Shown piece by piece: positions 37,613 to 40,545 of a stretch of DNA of 40,545 nucleotides. A model generated the notes under the pieces. That model made no database searches. It was not told where the DNA came from and worked only from the letters and a program-made list of their open reading frames with translations. Position 1 is the first letter of the stretch, and every line of letters starts with the position of its first letter. Location: positions 1 to 40,545 of the forward strand of contig JAIXUQ010000046.1 in assembly GCA_027483465.1 (NCBI GenBank). The letters run 5' to 3'. Source of the DNA: Sphingomonadales bacterium (GTDB lineage Bacteria > Pseudomonadota > Alphaproteobacteria > Sphingomonadales > Sphingomonadaceae). A program made the translations under genes and the position numbers.

Positions 37613-40545
37613 TGCTGCAGGCCCTTGTCAATGCCGCGCTGGCCCGGCGCTGGATCACGGGCGCGTTCAGCCTGCTGGCGGCGCTGGTGGGCCTGTGGTC
37701 GTTCATCACCCTGCCCATCGACGCCTTTCCGGAAATCGCCCCCACCCAGGTCAAGCTGATCCTGAAGGCACCGGGGATGACGCCGGAAGAGGTGGAAGCC
37801 CGGGTGATCACCCCCATCGAACAGCAGATGCTGGGCATGCCCGATCAGCAGATGCTGCGTTCGGTGGCCAAATATGCCATCGCCGATATCACCATCAGCT
37901 TCTCCGACGCCGCCGACATCTATTGGGCCCGCGCCCAGGTGGCCGAACGCTTTGCCGCCGTGGCCGCCGATCTGCCGCCCGGCGTTTCGGGTGGCCTCGC
38001 CCCCATTTCCACGCCGCTCAGCGACATCTTCATGTTCACGCTGGATGGCCCGCAAAGCCTGGCCGAGCGGCGGCGCATCCTGGATTATGTCGTGCGCCCG
38101 GCCCTGCGCACCGTGCCCGGCGTGGCCGATGTGAACGTGCTGGGCGGCCGGGTGGAAACGCTGGAAATCCGGCCCGACATGGCGGCCCTGGCCGCCGCCG
38201 GCATCGGGCTGGAGCAGTTGCGCGCCGCCGTGGAGGCCGGCAACCGCAACGATGGCGCCGGCCGCGCCGCCGCGGGGGAAACCACGCTGATCGTCCGCGC
38301 CGTGGGCGCTGTCACCACGCCCGACGATCTGGGCGCCACGGTGATCGCCGTCACGCCCACCGGCCCCTTGCGGGTGCGCGATGTGGCCGAGGTGCGCATC
38401 GGCAGCCTGGCTCGCTATGGCGCGGTGACGGCGGGTGGCCGCGCCGAGACGGTGCAGGCGGTGGTGATCGGCCTGCGCGGGGCCAATGCCGCCGCCGTGG
38501 TGGCCGGCATCAAGGCGCGGCTGGCCGAACTGCAACCCACGCTGCCGGCCGGGGTGAAGCTTGGCGTGTTCTATGACCGGTCCGAACTGATCGATCACGC
38601 CGTGGGCACGGTGGAGGAGGCGCTGCTGGAAGCCGCCGTGCTGGTGATCCTGCTGCTGCTGCTGTTCCTGGGCGATTGGCGCGCGGCGCTGGTGGTGACG
38701 GCGGCGCTGCCGATGGCGGCGCTGATCACCTTCATCCTGATGCGCGGCTTTGGCCTCACGGCCAATCTGATGAGCCTGGGCGGGCTGGCCATCGCCATCG
38801 GCCTGCTGGTGGATGGCGCGGTGGTGGTGGTGGAGAATATCGTCGAACAACTGGCGCGCGGCGGCAGCGATGCCCGCACCCGGCGCATTGGCCTGGCCAC
38901 CGGCGAGGTGATCCAGCCGGTGGCATCGGGCATCATCATCATCATCCTGGTGTTCCTGCCGCTGCTCTCGCTGCAGGGGCTGGAAGGCAAATTGTTCGCC
39001 CCCGTCGCCGTCACCATCGTGCTGGCGCTGGCCGCCTCGCTGCTGCTGGCCCTCACCCTCATCCCCATGTTGTCGGATCTGGTGCTCAAGGCCCATGAAG
39101 CCGGCCATGAACCCTGGCTGATGCGCCGCCTCAATCCCGTCTATGGCCGGGTGCTGGCGCTGGCGCGCGGGCAACAGCGGCTGGTGGCGCTTTTGGCGCT
39201 GGCGGCGCTGCTGCTGGCCGGCTTTGCCTATACCAGGGTGGGCAAGATTTTCCTGCCCACGCTGGATGAAGGCGCGGTGCTGGTGCAACTGGCCAAGCAT
39301 CCGTCCATCGGGCTGGATCACAGCATCGCCGATGATCTGGCCGTCGAACGTTCCGTGCTGGCGCGCGTGCCGGAAGTGACCGGCGCCTACGCCCGGCTGG
39401 GCACCGACGAACTGGGGCTGGATCCGATGGGCCTCAACGAAACCGATCTGTTCCTGTCGCTGAAGCCGCGCGCGGAATGGACCGTGCCCGACAAGGCGGC
39501 GCTGACCGAGAAGATCCGCGCCGCCGTGGATGCCCACCCCGGCATCGAGCCCAGCTATACCCAGCCGATCGAGATGCGCGTGTCGGAAATGCTCACCGGC
39601 AGCCGCGGCGATCTGGCGGTGAAGATTTTCGGCCCCGATCTGGCCGAACTGTCCCGGCTGGCCGCTTCCGTCGCCTCCCGGCTGGAGGCCACGCCGGGGG
39701 CGACCGAGGTGATCACCGTGGCCGATGACACGGTGGATTATCTGCAACTGGCCATCGACCGGGAGGCCGCCGGCCGCGCCGGGCTGACCGTGACCGGGGT
39801 GCAGGATGGCCTGCGCGCCCAGTTGGAAGGGCTGCCGGCCGGCACCATCACGCAAGGCCTGATCCGGGTGCCGGTGATGATCAACGCCGGCGCTGCCGCC
39901 GTGCCCGATGGCGCCGCCGCGCTGATCGACACGCCGCTGGTGGGCGGCGATGGCCAGCGCGTGCGCGCCGGCGATGTCGCGGCGGCGGCGCGGGTGGCCG
40001 GCCCGGTCAAGCTGGAGCATGAGAATGGCTCGCGCTTCGCCCTGGTGCAGGCGTTCGTCTCGGGCCGCGATATCGTTTCCTATGTGGGTGATGCGCAGGC
40101 GCGCATCGCCGCCGAAGTGAAACTGCCGCCCGGCTATCGCATCGTCTGGGGCGGGCAGTTTGAGAATCAGCAGCGCGCCGCCGCCCGGCTGGCGCTGGTG
40201 CTGCCGCTGGCGCTCGCGCTGATCTTCGGCCTGCTCGTCCTCACCTTCCGCGCCGTGCGGCCGGCGGTGCTGATCCTGTTGATGATCCCGTTCGCGCTAG
40301 TGGGCGGCATATTGGCGCTGTGGGCCAGCGGCGAATATCTGTCGGTGCCGGCCTCGGTGGGCTTCATCGCGCTGCTCGGCATCGCCGTGCTCAACGGGCT
40401 GGTGATGGTCAGCTATATCCGCCAGTTGCGCGGCCAGGGCCTGGCGCTGGCGCAGGCGGTGGAGGAGGGGGCCCGCCGCCGCCTGCGCCCGGTGCTGATG
40501 ACCGCGAGCATCGCCGCCTTCGGGCTGGTGCCGCTGCTGTTTGCC
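37612..40545 (+). CDS. RND heavy-metal efflux permease, CzcA-like, cut by window edge
   Basis: The start at ATG 37612 overlaps the adaptor stop, and 978 residues are visible of an expected ~1030-1060. RND features: the N-terminal helix followed by LPIDAFPEIAPTQVKLILKAPGMTPEEVEARVITPIEQ, TM4 with the proton-relay Asp401 in AIGLLVDGAVVVVENIVEQL, and the mirror-image second half from ~500 (PTLDEGAVLVQLAKHPS). QPIEMRVSEMLTGSRGDLAVKIFG is closer to CzcA (Zn, Co, Cd) than to the Met-rich CusA (Cu, Ag) in my reading. It pumps metal ions out of the periplasm or cytoplasm using the proton gradient. The outer-membrane channel gene is not in the window and may follow on the right. No break was seen in the frame. 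Confidence 0.92.
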   Translation, partial: MLQALVNAALARRWITGAFSLLAALVGLWSFITLPIDAFPEIAPTQVKLILKAPGMTPEEVEARVITPIEQQMLGMPDQQMLRSVAKYAIADITISFSDAADIYWARAQVAERFAAVAADLPPGVSGGLAPISTPLSDIFMFTLDGPQSLAERRRILDYVVRPALRTVPGVADVNVLGGRVETLEIRPDMAALAAAGIGLEQLRAAVEAGNRNDGAGRAAAGETTLIVRAVGAVTTPDDLGATVIAVTPTGPLRVRDVAEVRIGSLARYGAVTAGGRAETVQAVVIGLRGANAAAVVAGIKARLAELQPTLPAGVKLGVFYDRSELIDHAVGTVEEALLEAAVLVILLLLLFLGDWRAALVVTAALPMAALITFILMRGFGLTANLMSLGGLAIAIGLLVDGAVVVVENIVEQLARGGSDARTRRIGLATGEVIQPVASGIIIIILVFLPLLSLQGLEGKLFAPVAVTIVLALAASLLLALTLIPMLSDLVLKAHEAGHEPWLMRRLNPVYGRVLALARGQQRLVALLALAALLLAGFAYTRVGKIFLPTLDEGAVLVQLAKHPSIGLDHSIADDLAVERSVLARVPEVTGAYARLGTDELGLDPMGLNETDLFLSLKPRAEWTVPDKAALTEKIRAAVDAHPGIEPSYTQPIEMRVSEMLTGSRGDLAVKIFGPDLAELSRLAASVASRLEATPGATEVITVADDTVDYLQLAIDREAAGRAGLTVTGVQDGLRAQLEGLPAGTITQGLIRVPVMINAGAAAVPDGAAALIDTPLVGGDGQRVRAGDVAAAARVAGPVKLEHENGSRFALVQAFVSGRDIVSYVGDAQARIAAEVKLPPGYRIVWGGQFENQQRAAARLALVLPLALALIFGLLVLTFRAVRPAVLILLMIPFALVGGILALWASGEYLSVPASVGFIALLGIAVLNGLVMVSYIRQLRGQGLALAQAVEEGARRRLRPVLMTASIAAFGLVPLLFA

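Noticed and set aside
36424-40020. A 1198-codon open frame on the minus strand
   Set aside because: It lies opposite the adaptor and CzcA-like genes, which show clear motifs. The product is His/Gln/Arg-rich low-complexity text typical of antisense frames in GC-rich DNA.

Overview
The window is a high-GC, gene-dense stretch of an alphaproteobacterial chromosome, most likely Sphingomonadales. The case for that order is a PEP-CTERM protein with the PEPxxW tail common in sphingomonads, an OmpA protein with a long polyproline hinge, and the overall gene mix. This is a reading by eye; no database search was possible and the genus cannot be fixed. There is no rRNA, no tRNA I can recognise, no CRISPR array, and no integrase or transposase.

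Layout. Positions 1-8860 hold ordinary chromosomal genes: the start of an amine dehydrogenase large subunit (minus, cut by the left edge), a 2OG-Fe(II) oxygenase (minus), a secreted beta-helix protein with a PEP-CTERM tail (plus), a GNAT acetyltransferase overlapping an ArsC-type arsenate reductase (minus), a PAS-PAS-HD-GYP c-di-GMP phosphodiesterase (minus), and a tightly overlapping plus-strand trio of alpha-methylacyl-CoA racemase, dGTPase and serine hydrolase.

Positions 9022-28007 hold one long plus-strand cluster with the gene order of the Rhodobacter capsulatus gene transfer agent (RcGTA): possible small terminase, large terminase, portal, gp3.5-like protein, prohead protease, capsid, connectors gp6/gp7, tail terminator gp8, tail tube gp9, gp10, a small chaperone, a short tape measure gp11, gp12 (DUF2460), gp13 (DUF2163), gp14 (NlpC/P60), gp15 and a DUF2793 protein. 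I see no integrase, repressor, replication or lysis genes, so a GTA or domesticated prophage fits better than an active phage. Four things depart from the RcGTA plan. A 4.5-kb, six-gene module lies between capsid and gp6 and includes an 893-aa protein with a degenerate SGNH/sialate-O-acetylesterase-like signature. A 143-bp tandem palindromic repeat separates terminase from portal. gp12 is fused to a ~574-aa N-terminal region yet keeps a Shine-Dalgarno and ATG at the old start. gp15 is short and seems to lack the N-terminal TIM-barrel region of RcGTA gp15.

Positions 28155-34401 return to chromosomal genes: an OmpA-family protein with a textbook terminator, a secreted hypothetical protein, an SCP2 sterol-carrier protein, a tiny Ala/Pro/Glu-repeat lipoprotein with its own terminator, and an overlapping minus-strand set of GMC oxidoreductase, epoxide hydrolase and lipB. 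Positions 34488-40545 hold a divergent metal-efflux locus: histidine kinase and OmpR-type regulator (minus), and a lipoprotein adaptor plus CzcA-like RND pump (plus, cut by the right edge). A 35-bp dyad between the two arms is the likely binding site of the regulator.
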